The notes: a model not told the origin generated them from the letters alone. A DNA stretch of 64,000 nt from Friedmanniella luteola (GCF_900105065.1 NZ_LT629749.1:2418001-2482000); one strand, 5' to 3'; positions 15,629-26,312 are shown, counted from the stretch's first letter. Numbers and translations are program-made.

Positions 15629-17119
15629 TCACCGGTCCAGCCGCAGCGCCCGGGTGACCACGTCGAACAGCTCCGTGTTCTCCACCGTGTCCGCCAGCTC
15701 GCGGGACCGCGGCCCGGAGGCGAAGAGCGGGACGTCCTCCCCGGTGTGGTTGCCGGACAGGTAGGTCAGCCACAGGCTGGCGTCCGGGGAGCCGTCCTGC
15801 ACCGACAGCGGGTCGTCCACGGTGCGGAAGGTGGCCGGGGCGAAGTTGGCGGGATCGGCCGCACCGGACCCGTTGACGGGGCCGGTGGAACGGGCCGGGT
15901 CCTGGGCCTGGCGCCCCCGCTTCGGCGTCGTGGTGCTGTTCGCGGGGTTGCCGGAGTCGGCGTTGGGGGGTGGGGTCTTCGCCTCGGCGTTGGTGAAGGT
16001 GCCCTTCTCGACGATCCCGAAGCCGGCGCACTCGTGGTCGGCGGTGACGACGACCAGGGTGTGGCCGTCCCGGCGGGCGAACTCCAGGGCGACCGCCACG
16101 GCGTCGTCGAAGGCCTTGATCTCCTCCAGCACCTGCGCCGCGTCGTTGGCGTGCGAGCGCTTGTCGATCAGCGCCCCCTCGACCTGCAGGTAGAAGCCCT
16201 TGCCCCGGCGGCTGCTCCGGTCGAGCAGCTCGATGGCCTTCTCGGTCATCTGGGGCAGCGACGGCTCCGCGGCCTGCGGCGCGGTGGGGTCGAGCCGCTT
16301 CGCCCGCTCGATGGTCAGGTTCCCCCGGTTGAACAGACCGAACACCCGCCGGCCGGACGCGGCCGCCAGGTCGGCCCCCGTGGCGACGGTCTGGGTGGCC
16401 GGGGAACCGAGGACGGTGTAGCCCTGGTCCTCCAGCGCCTCCTCGTCGGCCGCGTCGAAGCGGGACAGGCCGCCCCCAAGGATCACGTCGGCGGTCCCGT
16501 TCCGGGCGATCTGGTCGGCGACCGGGGTGACCCGCACGTCGGTGGTCGGCAGTGCCGCGCCGCCGGTGACCGCCGGCCGCTGGCAGCTGCCGGCGGAGTA
16601 GCTGGGCCCCTGGCACCCCCGCAGCAGCACGTGGCTCATCTGCCCGGCGGGGGTGGCGTCGGTGATCTCGGCGGTGGAGACGTTGCCGGTGCGGTAGCCG
16701 GCGTCCTGCGCCAGCTCCATCACGGTCGGCACGACGGCGCCCTTGGCGTCGACGCCGAGCGCGGCGTTGTAGGTCTTCACCCCGGAGGACCAGGCCGTGG
16801 CCGAGGACGCGGAGTCGGTGACGTACTCGGGCACGAAGTCCGGCTCGCCGGGCTGACCGGAGTTCTCCTGGACCGCGTAGGTGCGGACCTGCCCCACCAC
16901 GGGCATCCGCTCCATGTTCAGGGAGCCCGCCGCGCCGTACCAGCGGTCCCGACCGGCGGTGACGTGGGTGCGCCCCATGCCGTCGCCCAGCAGGTAGATG
17001 ACGTTGTCGACCCGGTTCCGGCTCCGGCCCGGTGCGGCCTCCGCCGCGACGACGGTCGTGGCCGTCAGGGCCACCGCGCTCACCAGGGCGGCCAGCGCCA
17101 CCCGTCTGCGTCCGGTCAT
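15629..17119 (-). CDS. Secreted alkaline phosphatase (PhoA family)
   Basis: The protein has 496 residues. An arginine-containing signal peptide (MTGRRRVALAALVSAVALTA, cleavage near 35) directs export. The core carries NVIYLLGDGMG (metal-binding Asp), the nucleophile region VTDSASSATAW, VVVTADHECAG and the C-terminal HTGEDVPLF with metal-ligand His residues, all PhoA hallmarks. It releases phosphate from organic esters outside the membrane. ATG 17119 was chosen over an upstream in-frame start because it begins the signal peptide and has GGTGGAG upstream. The neighbouring 5'-nucleotidase on the same strand suggests a phosphorus-scavenging pair, though a stem-loop (17233-17273) separates them. 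Confidence 0.92.
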   Translation of the reverse strand: MTGRRRVALAALVSAVALTATTVVAAEAAPGRSRNRVDNVIYLLGDGMGRTHVTAGRDRWYGAAGSLNMERMPVVGQVRTYAVQENSGQPGEPDFVPEYVTDSASSATAWSSGVKTYNAALGVDAKGAVVPTVMELAQDAGYRTGNVSTAEITDATPAGQMSHVLLRGCQGPSYSAGSCQRPAVTGGAALPTTDVRVTPVADQIARNGTADVILGGGLSRFDAADEEALEDQGYTVLGSPATQTVATGADLAAASGRRVFGLFNRGNLTIERAKRLDPTAPQAAEPSLPQMTEKAIELLDRSSRRGKGFYLQVEGALIDKRSHANDAAQVLEEIKAFDDAVAVALEFARRDGHTLVVVTADHECAGFGIVEKGTFTNAEAKTPPPNADSGNPANSTTTPKRGRQAQDPARSTGPVNGSGAADPANFAPATFRTVDDPLSVQDGSPDASLWLTYLSGNHTGEDVPLFASGPRSRELADTVENTELFDVVTRALRLDR

Positions 17120-17232
17120 GCTCGTCTCCACCTCGTCGTGGTTCCGAGGCTCCCGCCGACAGGGTCGACGAGCGCCGCTCCTGGGGTCAGCCAACACCAC
17201 CGCGCCTCCGGCGTCCAGGGGCGGAACGGGGA

Positions 17233-17273
17233 CGCGCCCCAGCAGACGGGCCGGAGCCTGCTGCTGGGGCGCG
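17233..17273. terminator. Perfect 13-bp stem-loop between nucleotidase and phosphatase genes
   Basis: CGCGCCCCAGCAG (17233-17245) pairs exactly with 17261-17273 over a 15-base loop. It follows the nucleotidase stop (17299, minus strand) by 26 nt and precedes the phosphatase start (17119), so it probably ends the nucleotidase transcript. Confidence 0.65.
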
Positions 17274-17298
17274 CTGGGTCAGCCGCGGTCGCCCGGGG

Positions 17299-18999
17299 TC
17301 AGGGGACGACCGTGATCCGGTCCGCGGCCGGCGCGACCAGGGCCGGGTGGGCGCTCAGGTACGCGACGAACGCGTCGAGGTCGATCGGCCCGCCCGTCAG
17401 GCCGGTGCCCTGGGCGAAGACGTCGAACCCGTCGCCACCGGCGGCGAGGAAGTTGTTGACCGTCACCCGGTACGAGGCCGCCGGGTCGACCGGCTGCCCG
17501 GCGACCGTGATCTTCGAGACCTTGGAGCCCGGGGCCGCCGAGGTGGTCCACGTGTAGCCCAGCGTCGAGGACACCTGCAGCCAGGTCGGCTGCACGGCGG
17601 CGGTCTTCTGCTGCTGCTCCAGCACCGCGTCGAGCTGCGCGCCCGTCAGGGTGATGGTCTGCAGGATGTTCGCGAACGGCTGCACTGAGAACGCCTCACC
17701 GTAGGTGACCGGGCCCGCGTCGAGGTCGGCGCGGATCCCGCCCGGGTTCGTGATGGCGACCTGGGCGCCGTTGCCGGTGGTCGCGGCGAGCTGCGCGTCG
17801 GCGATCACGTCACCGAGCGGCTGCTCGGGCGCGCTCCCGCGGAGGAGGGCCCCGGTCGTGCTGCCGATCTGCCGGTTGGCCAGCGGCGCCGCCTGGTCGA
17901 CCGCACGGTCGACGATGGCCTGGACCTCTGCGTCGGGGCGGACGTCCCGGGTCACGACGACGTTGGTGGCCCGGGTGCGGCTGCGGACGACGTCCTGGGT
18001 GCGGGTGCTGACGGCGAGGTCGACGACCGAGATGAGCCGACCGAAGGACAGGCCCTGGATCAGCGGCCGCGGGTGGCCGGCCGGGTCGGTCACGGTGCAG
18101 TTCTCGGCCTGGTGGGTGTGGCCGGCGAAGAAGGCGTCGACGCGGGCGGTCGAGCGGCTGGCGATCTGGCGGGCCAGCTGCTCCTCGCCGAGGTCGCAGG
18201 AGTTCGGGCTACCGGTGCCGCTGGTCTCGTCGCCCTGGTGCATCAGCACGACCTGGGCCTTGACGCCCATCGACTGGAGCAGCTTCGAGGTGCGGTTGAT
18301 GGCGGCGACCTCGTCGGTGAACCGGAGCCCCGCGACGGCGGCGGGGGTGACGACGTCGGGCAGGTCGCGCAGCGTGACGCCGATGACGCCGATCTTCACC
18401 CCGCCCTGCTTCTGGATGCTGAAGGGCTGGAAGGCGCGCTTGCCGCTCTCGAAGGTGATGTTGGCGCCGAGGAAGGGGAAGTCGGTGCCCTCGTAGGAGG
18501 TCCGGAAGTCGCAGCCGTCGGTGGGGTGGCAGCCCCCGTGCTCGATCCGGCGCAGCTCGGCCAGGCCCTCGTCGAACTCGTGGTTGCCGACGACGGAGGC
18601 CTTGACCCCCATCGCGTTCAGGACCTCGACGGTCGGCTCGTCGTGGAACAGGGCGGAGGCGAGCGGCGAGGCGCCGATGCTGTCACCGGTGCTGAGCAGC
18701 ACCGAGTTGGGGTGCCCGTAGCGCAGCATCTCGACGTGGCGGGCCAGGTAGGCGGCGCCACCGTTGTTCTCCAGGGTCTTCCCGCCGCCGATCTGCACGC
18801 GCGCGGAGGAGCCGGTGGGGTTGGCGAGGTTGCCGTGCAGGTCGTTGAAGCTCATCACGCGGACGGCGACGGTCTTCGGCTTGGCGCCGGGGCGGCGCGG
18901 GGCGGCGTCGGCGGCGACGGGGACCGTGATCGACAGCGCCACAGCGGCGGCCATCGACAGGGCACCGAGCCGGCGCGCGACGCGGGAGGGGGAGGACAT
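17299..18999 (-). CDS. Secreted 5'-nucleotidase / metallophosphoesterase (UshA-like)
   Basis: The protein has 566 residues. A signal peptide (residues 1-32, ending VAADAA) precedes a calcineurin-like phosphoesterase domain: NDLHG, LSTGDSIGAS, VGNHEFDEG, LMHQGDE and FFAGHTHQ. The C-terminal domain (about 370-550) matches the 5'-nucleotidase substrate-binding domain, with AITNPGGIRADL, YGEAFSVQPFAN and FLAAGGDGFDVF. The enzyme hydrolyses nucleotides outside the cell to nucleoside and phosphate. It lies upstream of the alkaline phosphatase on the same strand, consistent with phosphate acquisition. No Pho box was identified by eye. ATG 18999 has a GAAGGG-type ribosome binding site. Confidence 0.92.
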   Translation of the reverse strand: MSSPSRVARRLGALSMAAAVALSITVPVAADAAPRRPGAKPKTVAVRVMSFNDLHGNLANPTGSSARVQIGGGKTLENNGGAAYLARHVEMLRYGHPNSVLLSTGDSIGASPLASALFHDEPTVEVLNAMGVKASVVGNHEFDEGLAELRRIEHGGCHPTDGCDFRTSYEGTDFPFLGANITFESGKRAFQPFSIQKQGGVKIGVIGVTLRDLPDVVTPAAVAGLRFTDEVAAINRTSKLLQSMGVKAQVVLMHQGDETSGTGSPNSCDLGEEQLARQIASRSTARVDAFFAGHTHQAENCTVTDPAGHPRPLIQGLSFGRLISVVDLAVSTRTQDVVRSRTRATNVVVTRDVRPDAEVQAIVDRAVDQAAPLANRQIGSTTGALLRGSAPEQPLGDVIADAQLAATTGNGAQVAITNPGGIRADLDAGPVTYGEAFSVQPFANILQTITLTGAQLDAVLEQQQKTAAVQPTWLQVSSTLGYTWTTSAAPGSKVSKITVAGQPVDPAASYRVTVNNFLAAGGDGFDVFAQGTGLTGGPIDLDAFVAYLSAHPALVAPAADRITVVP

Positions 19000-19159
19000 G
19001 GGGAACCCTTCTGGGGCTGGAGGGGCTGGGGTGTCGGACCTCAGTGTGCCCCGCCCCCCGATCCCGGGTCCAGAGGGAGCAGATGACGCCCGGACGACGG
19101 CTCGGCGTCGGCCGGCGAACCCGCTTGCCGTCGACGCCCGCAGGCGTCAGGGTCGGACG

Positions 19160-19909
19160 GTGGACCCGACGGTGAGCGCGAACCGGGCCGTCTGGGAGGC
19201 GGCGTCGGCCAAGCACGTGCGCGAGTTCGACGAGCTGCTCGAGGACGGCCGCCGCGGCGGGTCGCTGGTGCCGGTGGAGCTGGCGGTGCTCGCTCCCCTG
19301 CTCGCCCCGGCTCCGCTGGTGGTGCACCTGCAGAGCGGCCACGGCCTCGACGACCTGGACCTCGTCCGGCACGGGGCCCGCGGCGTCGTGGGGGTGGACT
19401 ACAGCACCGTCGCCGCTGGTGCGGCACAGCAGCGGTCCGCCCTGCTGACGTCGCCCTGCCACTACGTCGTCGCCGAGGTGCCGCGGGTGCCGCTGGCCTC
19501 CGGCTGCACCGACCTCGTCTACACCGGCAAGGGCGCGCTGATCTGGATGCGGGACCTGGACGCCTGGGCCCGGGAGGTCGCCCGGCTGCTCCGGCCCGGC
19601 GGGCACCTGGTGGTCCACGAGGCGCACCCGCTGGTCCCGCTGTGGACCTGGGACGCCGACGAGCCGCGGGTCCGGCCCGACCGCAGCTACTTCGCCCGCA
19701 CCCACGTCAACGACAGCTTTCCCGCCGGTGGCGCGGTGGAGTGGCAGTGGTCGCTGGGTGAGCTCGTCACCGCGCTCGCCGGTGCCGAGCTGGTGGTGCA
19801 GCGGCTGGCGGAGCACCCCGAGCCGTTCTGGCGGCCGGGCGGGGTCGACGCCGCCGCGTGGGACGGGCGGCTGCCGAACACCTTCACCCTGCTCGCCGTG
19901 CACGGCTGA
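19160..19909 (+). CDS. Class I SAM-dependent methyltransferase
   Basis: The protein has 249 residues from GTG 19160; GTG 19172 is an alternative start. Residues ~50-80 hold the SAM-binding region in the variant form VVHLQSGHGLDDLDL...GVVGVDYS, matching the HLQCHxGxD subfamily rather than the usual DLGCGTG. After that come the acidic strand and RLLRPGGHLVVHEAHP (motif III/post-III). The substrate is unknown. It is divergent from the nucleotidase at 18999 and convergent with gltD, so it probably stands alone. Confidence 0.8.
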   Translation: MDPTVSANRAVWEAASAKHVREFDELLEDGRRGGSLVPVELAVLAPLLAPAPLVVHLQSGHGLDDLDLVRHGARGVVGVDYSTVAAGAAQQRSALLTSPCHYVVAEVPRVPLASGCTDLVYTGKGALIWMRDLDAWAREVARLLRPGGHLVVHEAHPLVPLWTWDADEPRVRPDRSYFARTHVNDSFPAGGAVEWQWSLGELVTALAGAELVVQRLAEHPEPFWRPGGVDAAAWDGRLPNTFTLLAVHG

Positions 19910-19990
19910 CCCGGTGGAGACCGCGCGTCACCACCCGGCCGGCCGGGCCGCGTCGGCCGCGGCGGGCGACGAGCTCAGGGCGTCACGGGG

Positions 19991-21457
19991 TCAGACCATC
20001 ATCTGCCGGGCCGTGGGCGGGATGGGCTTCGGCAGCTTGGTGGACCCGGACAGGTACTCGTCCACCCCGGCCGCGCAGGCCCGGCCCTCCGCGATCGCCC
20101 AGACGATCAGCGACTGACCGCGGCCGGCGTCACCGGCCACGAACACGCCTGGCACGTCGGTGGCGTAGTCGTGGTCGCGCTTGACGTTGCCCCGCTCGTC
20201 GAGGGTGACGCCGAGCTGGGAGATGACCGAGTCCTTCTCGGGGCCGACGAAGCCCATGGCCAGCAGCACGAGATCGGCGGGGATCTCCTGCTCCGTGCCC
20301 TCGACGGGGACGAGCTTGCCGCCCTCGAAGCGGACCTCGGACAGGGTCAGCGAGGTCACCCGGCCCTGCTCGTCGCCGTTGAAGCGGGAGGTGGAGACGG
20401 AGTAGATCCGCTCCCCCGCCTCCTCGTGCGCGGAGGAGACCCGGTAGGTCATCGGGTAGGTCGGCCACGGCTGGTGCGCGGGGCGCTCCTCGGGCGGGGT
20501 AGGCATGATCTCCAGCTGCCGGATGGAGGTGGCGCCCTGCCGGATCGCCGTCCCCAGGCAGTCGGCGCCGGTGTCGCCGCCGCCGATGATCACGACGTGC
20601 TTGCCCGCCGCCGAGATCGGGGGCTGCTCGATCTTGCCGCGGGCGTACCGGTTGGCGTGCGGCAGGAACTCCATCGCCTGGTGGATGCCGGTGAGCTCGC
20701 GGCCGGGCACCGGCAGGTCGCGGGCGACGGTCGAGCCGACGGCCAGCACGACGGCGTCGTAGCGCTCCTTGAGCTGCTGGCCGGTGATCTTCACCCCGAC
20801 CTCGACGCCGCAGCGGAAGTTGGTGCCCTCGTCCTTCATCTGCTGGATGCGCCGGTCGAGGACGTACTTCTCCATCTTGAACTCGGGGATGCCGAAGCGC
20901 ATCAGCCCGCCCGGCTCCTCGGCCCGCTCGAAGACGGCGACGGTGTGCCCCGCCCGGGTCAGCTGCTGGGCCGCGGCCAGCCCCGACGGGCCCGAGCCGA
21001 TGACGGCGACGGTGCGGCCGGTGTGCCACTCGGGCGGCTGGGGCAGCACGCGGTGCTCGTCCCAGGCCTTGTCGATGATCGCGACCTCGACGTTCTTGAT
21101 GGTGACCGGGTCGCGGTTGATGCCGACGACGCACGCCGTCTCGCACGGCGCCGGGCACAGCCGCCCGGTGAACTCCGGGAAGTTGTTGGTCGCGTGGAGC
21201 CGCTCGAGCGCCTCGTCCCAGTCGCTCCGCCAGACCAGGTCGTTCCACTCGGGGATCAGGTTCCCCAGCGGGCAGCCGGTGTGGCAGAACGGGATGCCGC
21301 AGTCCATGCAGCGCCCCGCCTGCTCGGAGATGATCGGCAGCAGGGCCCGCCCCGGCGTCCCGGGGTAGACCTCGTTCCAGTCGCGCACGCGCTCGGCCAC
21401 CGGCCGCCGCTCGGCGACCTTGCGGGGCGTGGTGATGAACCCGCGGGGGTCAGCCAT
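19991..21457 (-). CDS. gltD: Glutamate synthase (NADPH) small subunit
   Basis: The protein has 488 residues. The N-terminal domain has the Fe-S cluster cysteines (CMDCGIPFCHTGCPLGN, about residues 50-66, and RLCPAPCETACVVG). Two Rossmann folds follow: VIGSGPSGLAAAQQL for FAD and VIIGGGDTGADCLG for NADPH. The end has GVFVAGDAGRGQSLIVWAI. It passes electrons from NADPH to GltB for making two glutamates from glutamine and 2-oxoglutarate. The gene follows gltB on the same strand after an unusually long 251-nt gap filled with repeat-like sequence, so a separate promoter or transcript processing is possible. Confidence 0.97.
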   Translation of the reverse strand: MADPRGFITTPRKVAERRPVAERVRDWNEVYPGTPGRALLPIISEQAGRCMDCGIPFCHTGCPLGNLIPEWNDLVWRSDWDEALERLHATNNFPEFTGRLCPAPCETACVVGINRDPVTIKNVEVAIIDKAWDEHRVLPQPPEWHTGRTVAVIGSGPSGLAAAQQLTRAGHTVAVFERAEEPGGLMRFGIPEFKMEKYVLDRRIQQMKDEGTNFRCGVEVGVKITGQQLKERYDAVVLAVGSTVARDLPVPGRELTGIHQAMEFLPHANRYARGKIEQPPISAAGKHVVIIGGGDTGADCLGTAIRQGATSIRQLEIMPTPPEERPAHQPWPTYPMTYRVSSAHEEAGERIYSVSTSRFNGDEQGRVTSLTLSEVRFEGGKLVPVEGTEQEIPADLVLLAMGFVGPEKDSVISQLGVTLDERGNVKRDHDYATDVPGVFVAGDAGRGQSLIVWAIAEGRACAAGVDEYLSGSTKLPKPIPPTARQMMV

Positions 21458-21491
21458 GGTGATCGTCCTTCGTCAGGTGCTGGAAGAGGAG

Positions 21492-21511
21492 GCGCCCTTC
21501 GACGGGCTCAG
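21492..21511. repeat. Dispersed 20-nt repeat core, copy 1
   Basis: GCGCCCTTCGACGGGCTCAG matches the consensus GCGCCCYTCGACRGGCTCMG also found at 36294 and 44466. This copy starts a hairpin: CCCTTCG (21495-21501) pairs with CGAAGGG (21527-21533). It lies in the gltB-gltD gap. Very similar motifs recur in many actinobacterial genomes, to my knowledge. Confidence 0.65.
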
Positions 21512-21570
21512 GGCTCGAGGACCGCGCGAAGGGTCCCGGGGCAACCCGGGAGCTTGCGGCGGAGTGCAGA

Positions 21571-21677
21571 GTCACCGGTCGGGGGGCGGTGGCCCAGGGC
21601 GTGGATGGGTCTGGCGGGAGCCCGGAGCCTGCGGAGGGCGGATGGTTGCCCTGGGACGGCGCCCCCCGACCGGCGAC
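21571..21677. repeat. Imperfect long inverted repeat in the gltB-gltD gap
   Basis: Arms 21571-21600 and 21648-21677 (30 nt each) pair with about six mismatches, the best block being CGGTCGGGGGGCG against CGCCCCCCGACCG. A 47-nt GC-rich centre separates them. The folded unit could be a palindromic repeat element, a processing signal between gltB and gltD, or a small non-autonomous mobile element. No coding gene is supported here. Confidence 0.55.
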
Positions 21678-21708
21678 GGGCCGGACCACCGCCGCGGCAA
21701 GGGGCGCC

Positions 21709-24700
21709 CTACCCACGTGCGGCGTCCATCATCTTGACGGTGGTCGCGTCGTCGTCCAGACCCTCGGCCTCGGCGGCCTCGCGGGCCGCGAGCACCCGCG
21801 CGTAGTCGCGCGGCAGCACCTTGGTGAAGCGGCCCTTGGCGACGTCCCAGGCGGCCAGCAGGCCGCCGGCGACGTCGGAACCCGTCTCCTCGCCGTGCCG
21901 GACGACGAGCCCGTGGACCAGGTCCTCGTCCGCGGCGGTGAGCGGCAGCGCGTCGGCCATGTCGGTGTTCAGCAGCGACGCGTCGAGGTCGAGCACGAAG
22001 GCGATGCCGCCGGACATGCCGGCCGCGACGTTCCGCCCGGTGGAGCCGAGGATGACGGCCAGGCCGCCGGTCATGTACTCGCAGGCGTGGTCACCGGTGC
22101 CCTCGACGACGGCGGTGGCGCCGGAGTTGCGGACGCAGAACCGCTCCCCCACCTGGCCGCGGATGAAGATCTCGCCCGAGGTCGCGCCGTAGCCGATGAC
22201 GTTGCCGGCGATGATGTTGTCCGCCGCCACGAAGGTCGCCGCCCGGTCGGGCCGCAGCACGACCCGGCCGCCGGAGAGGCCCTTGCCGAGGTAGTCGTTG
22301 CTGTCGCCCTCGAGCCGCAGCGTGATGCCGGCGGGCAGGAACGCCCCGAAGCTCTGGCCCGCGGAGCCGGAGAAGGTGATGTCGATCGTCCCGTCCGGCA
22401 GGCCCTCGCCCCGGGTCGCCTTCGTCACCTCGTGGCCGAGGATCGTGCCGACCGTCCGGTTGACGTTGCGGATCTTCAGCTGCGCGCGCACCGCCTCGCC
22501 GGACTCGAGCGCCGGCCGGCAGAGGTCGATGAGCATCTGGTCCAGCGCGAACTCGAGCGCGTGGTCCTGCTTCTTGGTGTTGTGCAGCGGGGTGCCCTCG
22601 GGCAGCTCCGGGCGGTGCAGCACCGGCGACAGGTCGAGTCCGTGCGCCTTCCAGTGCTCCTCGGCCGGGATGGTGTCCAGCGCCTCGACGTGGCCGACGG
22701 CCTCGGCGATGCTGCGGAACCCCAGGGCCGCCAGGTGCTCGCGCACCTCCTCGGCGATGAACTCGAAGAAGTTGACGACGAACTCCGGCTTGCCGGAGAA
22801 GTTCGCCCGCAGCTCCTGGTTCTGCGTGGCGACGCCGACGGGGCAGGTGTCGAGGTGGCAGACCCGCATCATGATGCAGCCGCTGACCACCAGCGGGGCG
22901 GTCGCGAAGCCGAACTCCTCGGCCCCCAGCAGGGCGCCGATGATGACGTCCCGGCCGGTCTTCAGCTGGCCGTCGACCTGCACGACGATGCGGTCGCGGA
23001 GCCCGTTGAGCAGCAGGGTCTGCTGGGTCTCGGCGAGGCCGAGCTCCCAGGGACCGCCGGCGTGCTTGAGCGAGGTCAGCGGCGCCGCTCCGGTGCCGCC
23101 GTCGTGGCCCGAGATCAGCACCACGTCGGCCTTGGCCTTGGAGACGCCGGCCGCGACCGTGCCCACGCCCACCTCGGCCACGAGCTTGACGTGCACCCGG
23201 GCGGACGGGTTGGCGCACTTCAGGTCGTGGATGAGCTGCTTGAGGTCCTCGATCGAGTAGATGTCGTGGTGCGGGGGCGGCGAGATCAGCCCGACGCCGG
23301 GCGTCGAGTGCCGGGTCTTGGCCACCCAGGGGTAGACCTTCTGGCCGGGCAGCTGGCCGCCCTCGCCCGGCTTGGCGCCCTGGGCCATCTTGATCTGGAT
23401 GTCGTCGGCGTTGGTCAGGTAGTCCGACGTGACACCGAACCGGCCGGAGGCGACCTGCTTGACCGCGGAGCGGCGCTCGGGGTCGTACAGCCGGTCCTTG
23501 TCCTCCCCGCCCTCACCGGTGTTGGACTTGCCGCCCAGCCGGTTCATGGCGATGGCCAGGGTCTGGTGCGCCTCGAGGCTGATCGAGCCGTAGCTCATCG
23601 CGCCGGTGGAGAACCGCTTGACGATCGCGCTGACCGGCTCCACCTCGTCGAGGGGCACCGGGGTCCGGTCGCCCTTGAACTTCAGCAGCCCACGGAGCGT
23701 CATCAGCCGCTCGGCCTGGCTGTCGATGTGCGCCGTGTACTGCTTGAAGATGTCGTAGCGGCCCGAGCGGGTGGAGTGCTGGAGCCGGAAGACCGTCTCC
23801 GGGTCGAACAGGTGCGGCTCGCCCTCGCGGCGCCACTGGTACTCCCCGCCCACCGGCAGCAGCCGGTGCGCCAGCGGGATGCCGTCGGCCGGGTAGGCCC
23901 GCAGGTGCCGCTGGTGGACGGCGTCGGCCAGCTGCTCCAGCGTCACGCCGCCCAGCTTGGAGGTGGTGCCGGTGAAGTAGCGGTCGACGACCTCGCGGGA
24001 CAGGCCGAGGGCCTCGAAGATCTGCGCACCGGTGTAGGAGGCGACGGTGGAGACGCCCATCTTGGACATCACCTTGAGCACGCCCTTGCCGAGCGCCTTG
24101 ACCACGTTGCCGACGGCCTTCTCGGGCGCGACGGAGGTGTAGACCCCGTGCCGGGCCAGGTCCTCGACGGTCTCGATGGCCAGGTACGGGTTGACCGCGG
24201 CGGCGCCGTAGCCGATCAGCAGCGCGACGTGGTGCACCTCGCGCACGTCACCGGCCTCCACCACCAGGCCGACGTGGGTGCGGGTCTTCTCCCGCACCAG
24301 GTGGTGGTGCACGGCGGCGGTGAGCAGCAGCGACGGGATGGGCGCGAGCTCGCCGTTGGAGTGCCGGTCCGACAGCAGGATGATCTTCGCCCCGCCGGCG
24401 ATCGCGTCGGAGATCTCGGCGCAGAGCTCGTCGAGCTTCTCGGTCAGGGCCGCCGCACCGCCGCTGACGCGGTACAGGCCGCGCGCGACGTAGGTGGCGT
24501 ACTCGGTGTCGCCCGCCCGGTTGATCCGGACGATCTTGGCCAGGGCGTCGTTGTCCAGCACCGGGAACGGCAGCACCAGCCGGCGGCAGGAGACCGGGCC
24601 CGGCTCCAGGAGGTTCTGCTCCGGGCCGATGGTGTTGTACAGCGAGGTGACCAGCTCCTCGCGGATGGCGTCCAACGGCGGGTTGGTCACCTGGGCGAAC

Positions 24701-26244
24701 AGCTGGGAGAAGTAGTCGAAGAGCAGCCGCGGCTTGTCGCTCAGGGCCGCGATCGGGGTGTCGGTGCCCATCGAGCCGATCGCCTCGGCGCCACCGGAGG
24801 CCATCGGGGCCAGGATCAGCCGCAGGTCCTCCTCGGTGTAGCCGAACACCTGCTGGCGACGGGTGACCGAGGCGTGGGTGTGCACGACGTGGTCGCGCTC
24901 GGGCAGGTCGGTCAGCAGGGTGCGGCCCTGGGCCAGCCACTCCCCGTACGGGGCCGCCGCGGCGAGCTCGGCCTTGACCTCCTCGTCGGAGATCAGCCGG
25001 TGCTGGTCGAGGTCGACGAGGAACATCCGGCCCGGCTGCAGCCGGCCCTTCTGGACGATCGTCTCGGCCGGGATGTCGAGGACGCCGGCCTCCGAGGCCA
25101 GCACGACGAGGCCGTCGTCGGTCACCCAGAAGCGACCCGGGCGCAGCCCGTTGCGGTCGAGCACCGCACCCACCTGGGTGCCGTCGGTGAAGACGACGCC
25201 GGCCGGCCCGTCCCAGGGCTCCATCAGGCAGGAGTGGAAGGCGTAGAAGTCGCGCCGGGCCTGGTCCATCACCGGGTTGTTCTCCCAGGCCTCCGGGATC
25301 ATCATCAGCATCGCGTGCGGCAGCGAGCGGCCACCGAGGTGCAGCAGCTCCACCACCTCGTCGAAGGAGGCCGAGTCGGAGGCGTCCGGGGTGCAGATCG
25401 GGAACAGCCGCTCCAGGTCCCCGGGGATGAGGTCGGACCGCAGCAGGTTCTCCCGGGCCCGCATCCAGTTGCGGTTGCCCTTCACCGTGTTGATCTCGCC
25501 GTTGTGCGCGATCATCCGGAACGGGTGCGCCAGCTCCCAGGCCGGGAAGGTGTTGGTCGAGAAGCGGGAGTGCACGACGACCAGGGCACTGGCCATCCGC
25601 TCGTCCAGCAGCTCCGGGAAGACGAGCTCGAGCTGCTCGGTGGTGAGCATGCCCTTCCACACCAGGGTCCGCCCGGACAGCGAGGCGAAGTAGACGCCGG
25701 TCTCGTGCTGGACCCGACGGCGCAGGCAGTAGGCCATCCGGTCCAGCTCCAGGCCGCGCACCGGCTCGCCGGCGCTCGCCACCAGCAGCTGCTCGAACCA
25801 GGGCATGTTGGAGCGCGTGAGGTCCGACAGCGACGAGTCGTCGGTCCGGACGCGGCGCCAGCCGAGGACGGCGATGCCCTCCTCGGCGGCGAGCCGCTCG
25901 ACGGCGGCCTTCGCCGCGAGCCGGGCCTGCTCGTCGGTCGGCAGGAACGCGTTGCCGACGGCGTAGGTCCCGGCCTCCGGCAGCTCGACACCGGCCTCGG
26001 CGCGCAGGAACGCGTCGGGCACCTGCATGAGGATGCCCGCGCCGTCGCCGGTGAGCGGGTCCGATCCGGTGGCGCCGCGGTGGTCGAGGTTGCGGAGCGC
26101 TTCGAGGCCCTTGTGGACGATGTCGTGGCTCGGCACGCCGGTCAGGGTGGCGACGAAGGCCACACCACAGGCGTCGTGCTCGAAGGCGGGGTCGTAGAGA
26201 CCCTCGCCGGCCCGGGACCTGGGGTGAGCAGGCGCAACAGACAT
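21709..26244 (-). CDS. gltB: Glutamate synthase large subunit
   Basis: The protein has 1511 residues, normal for GltB. After a short propeptide the class II glutaminase domain begins with the nucleophile Cys26 ([15 protein letters not shown]). The central and FMN domains follow, with [27 protein letters not shown] and [10 protein letters not shown]. The 3Fe-4S region has the cysteines [19 protein letters not shown]. The C-terminal beta-helix ends the protein. Ammonia channelled from glutamine is added to 2-oxoglutarate. ATG 26244 is preceded by GGGAG and sits just before the expected propeptide; the frame is open upstream but has no homology there. A TAGCCT hexamer at 26393-26388 (minus) gives a leader of about 135 nt. 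Confidence 0.97.
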   Translation of the reverse strand: MSVAPAHPRSRAGEGLYDPAFEHDACGVAFVATLTGVPSHDIVHKGLEALRNLDHRGATGSDPLTGDGAGILMQVPDAFLRAEAGVELPEAGTYAVGNAFLPTDEQARLAAKAAVERLAAEEGIAVLGWRRVRTDDSSLSDLTRSNMPWFEQLLVASAGEPVRGLELDRMAYCLRRRVQHETGVYFASLSGRTLVWKGMLTTEQLELVFPELLDERMASALVVVHSRFSTNTFPAWELAHPFRMIAHNGEINTVKGNRNWMRARENLLRSDLIPGDLERLFPICTPDASDSASFDEVVELLHLGGRSLPHAMLMMIPEAWENNPVMDQARRDFYAFHSCLMEPWDGPAGVVFTDGTQVGAVLDRNGLRPGRFWVTDDGLVVLASEAGVLDIPAETIVQKGRLQPGRMFLVDLDQHRLISDEEVKAELAAAAPYGEWLAQGRTLLTDLPERDHVVHTHASVTRRQQVFGYTEEDLRLILAPMASGGAEAIGSMGTDTPIAALSDKPRLLFDYFSQLFAQVTNPPLDAIREELVTSLYNTIGPEQNLLEPGPVSCRRLVLPFPVLDNDALAKIVRINRAGDTEYATYVARGLYRVSGGAAALTEKLDELCAEISDAIAGGAKIILLSDRHSNGELAPIPSLLLTAAVHHHLVREKTRTHVGLVVEAGDVREVHHVALLIGYGAAAVNPYLAIETVEDLARHGVYTSVAPEKAVGNVVKALGKGVLKVMSKMGVSTVASYTGAQIFEALGLSREVVDRYFTGTTSKLGGVTLEQLADAVHQRHLRAYPADGIPLAHRLLPVGGEYQWRREGEPHLFDPETVFRLQHSTRSGRYDIFKQYTAHIDSQAERLMTLRGLLKFKGDRTPVPLDEVEPVSAIVKRFSTGAMSYGSISLEAHQTLAIAMNRLGGKSNTGEGGEDKDRLYDPERRSAVKQVASGRFGVTSDYLTNADDIQIKMAQGAKPGEGGQLPGQKVYPWVAKTRHSTPGVGLISPPPHHDIYSIEDLKQLIHDLKCANPSARVHVKLVAEVGVGTVAAGVSKAKADVVLISGHDGGTGAAPLTSLKHAGGPWELGLAETQQTLLLNGLRDRIVVQVDGQLKTGRDVIIGALLGAEEFGFATAPLVVSGCIMMRVCHLDTCPVGVATQNQELRANFSGKPEFVVNFFEFIAEEVREHLAALGFRSIAEAVGHVEALDTIPAEEHWKAHGLDLSPVLHRPELPEGTPLHNTKKQDHALEFALDQMLIDLCRPALESGEAVRAQLKIRNVNRTVGTILGHEVTKATRGEGLPDGTIDITFSGSAGQSFGAFLPAGITLRLEGDSNDYLGKGLSGGRVVLRPDRAATFVAADNIIAGNVIGYGATSGEIFIRGQVGERFCVRNSGATAVVEGTGDHACEYMTGGLAVILGSTGRNVAAGMSGGIAFVLDLDASLLNTDMADALPLTAADEDLVHGLVVRHGEETGSDVAGGLLAAWDVAKGRFTKVLPRDYARVLAAREAAEAEGLDDDATTVKMMDAARG

Positions 26245-26288
26245 TTCGGACTCCCGTCGTCGAAGCCGGTGAGAGAGGCAGGGCTCTG

Positions 26289-26312
26289 TCACAGGATCTG
26301 GGTGAGCGGCAT
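26289..26312 (-). other. Seven-codon upstream open frame in the gltB leader
   Basis: ATG to TGA encodes MPLTQIL, ending 44 nt before the gltB start codon. It has a GGGGGC stretch upstream but no clear Shine-Dalgarno. It might be a regulatory leader peptide; chance is quite possible for so short a frame. Confidence 0.2.

Noticed and set aside
19934-19947. GC palindrome CCCGGCCGGCCGGG between convergent methyltransferase and gltD
   Set aside because: The usable stem is only about five pairs, so it is too weak to call a terminator.
21450-21716. An 88-codon minus-strand frame in the gltB-gltD gap
   Set aside because: It translates repeat sequence (SSPEPVEGR) and lacks protein-like composition; such frames arise wherever the repeat occurs.
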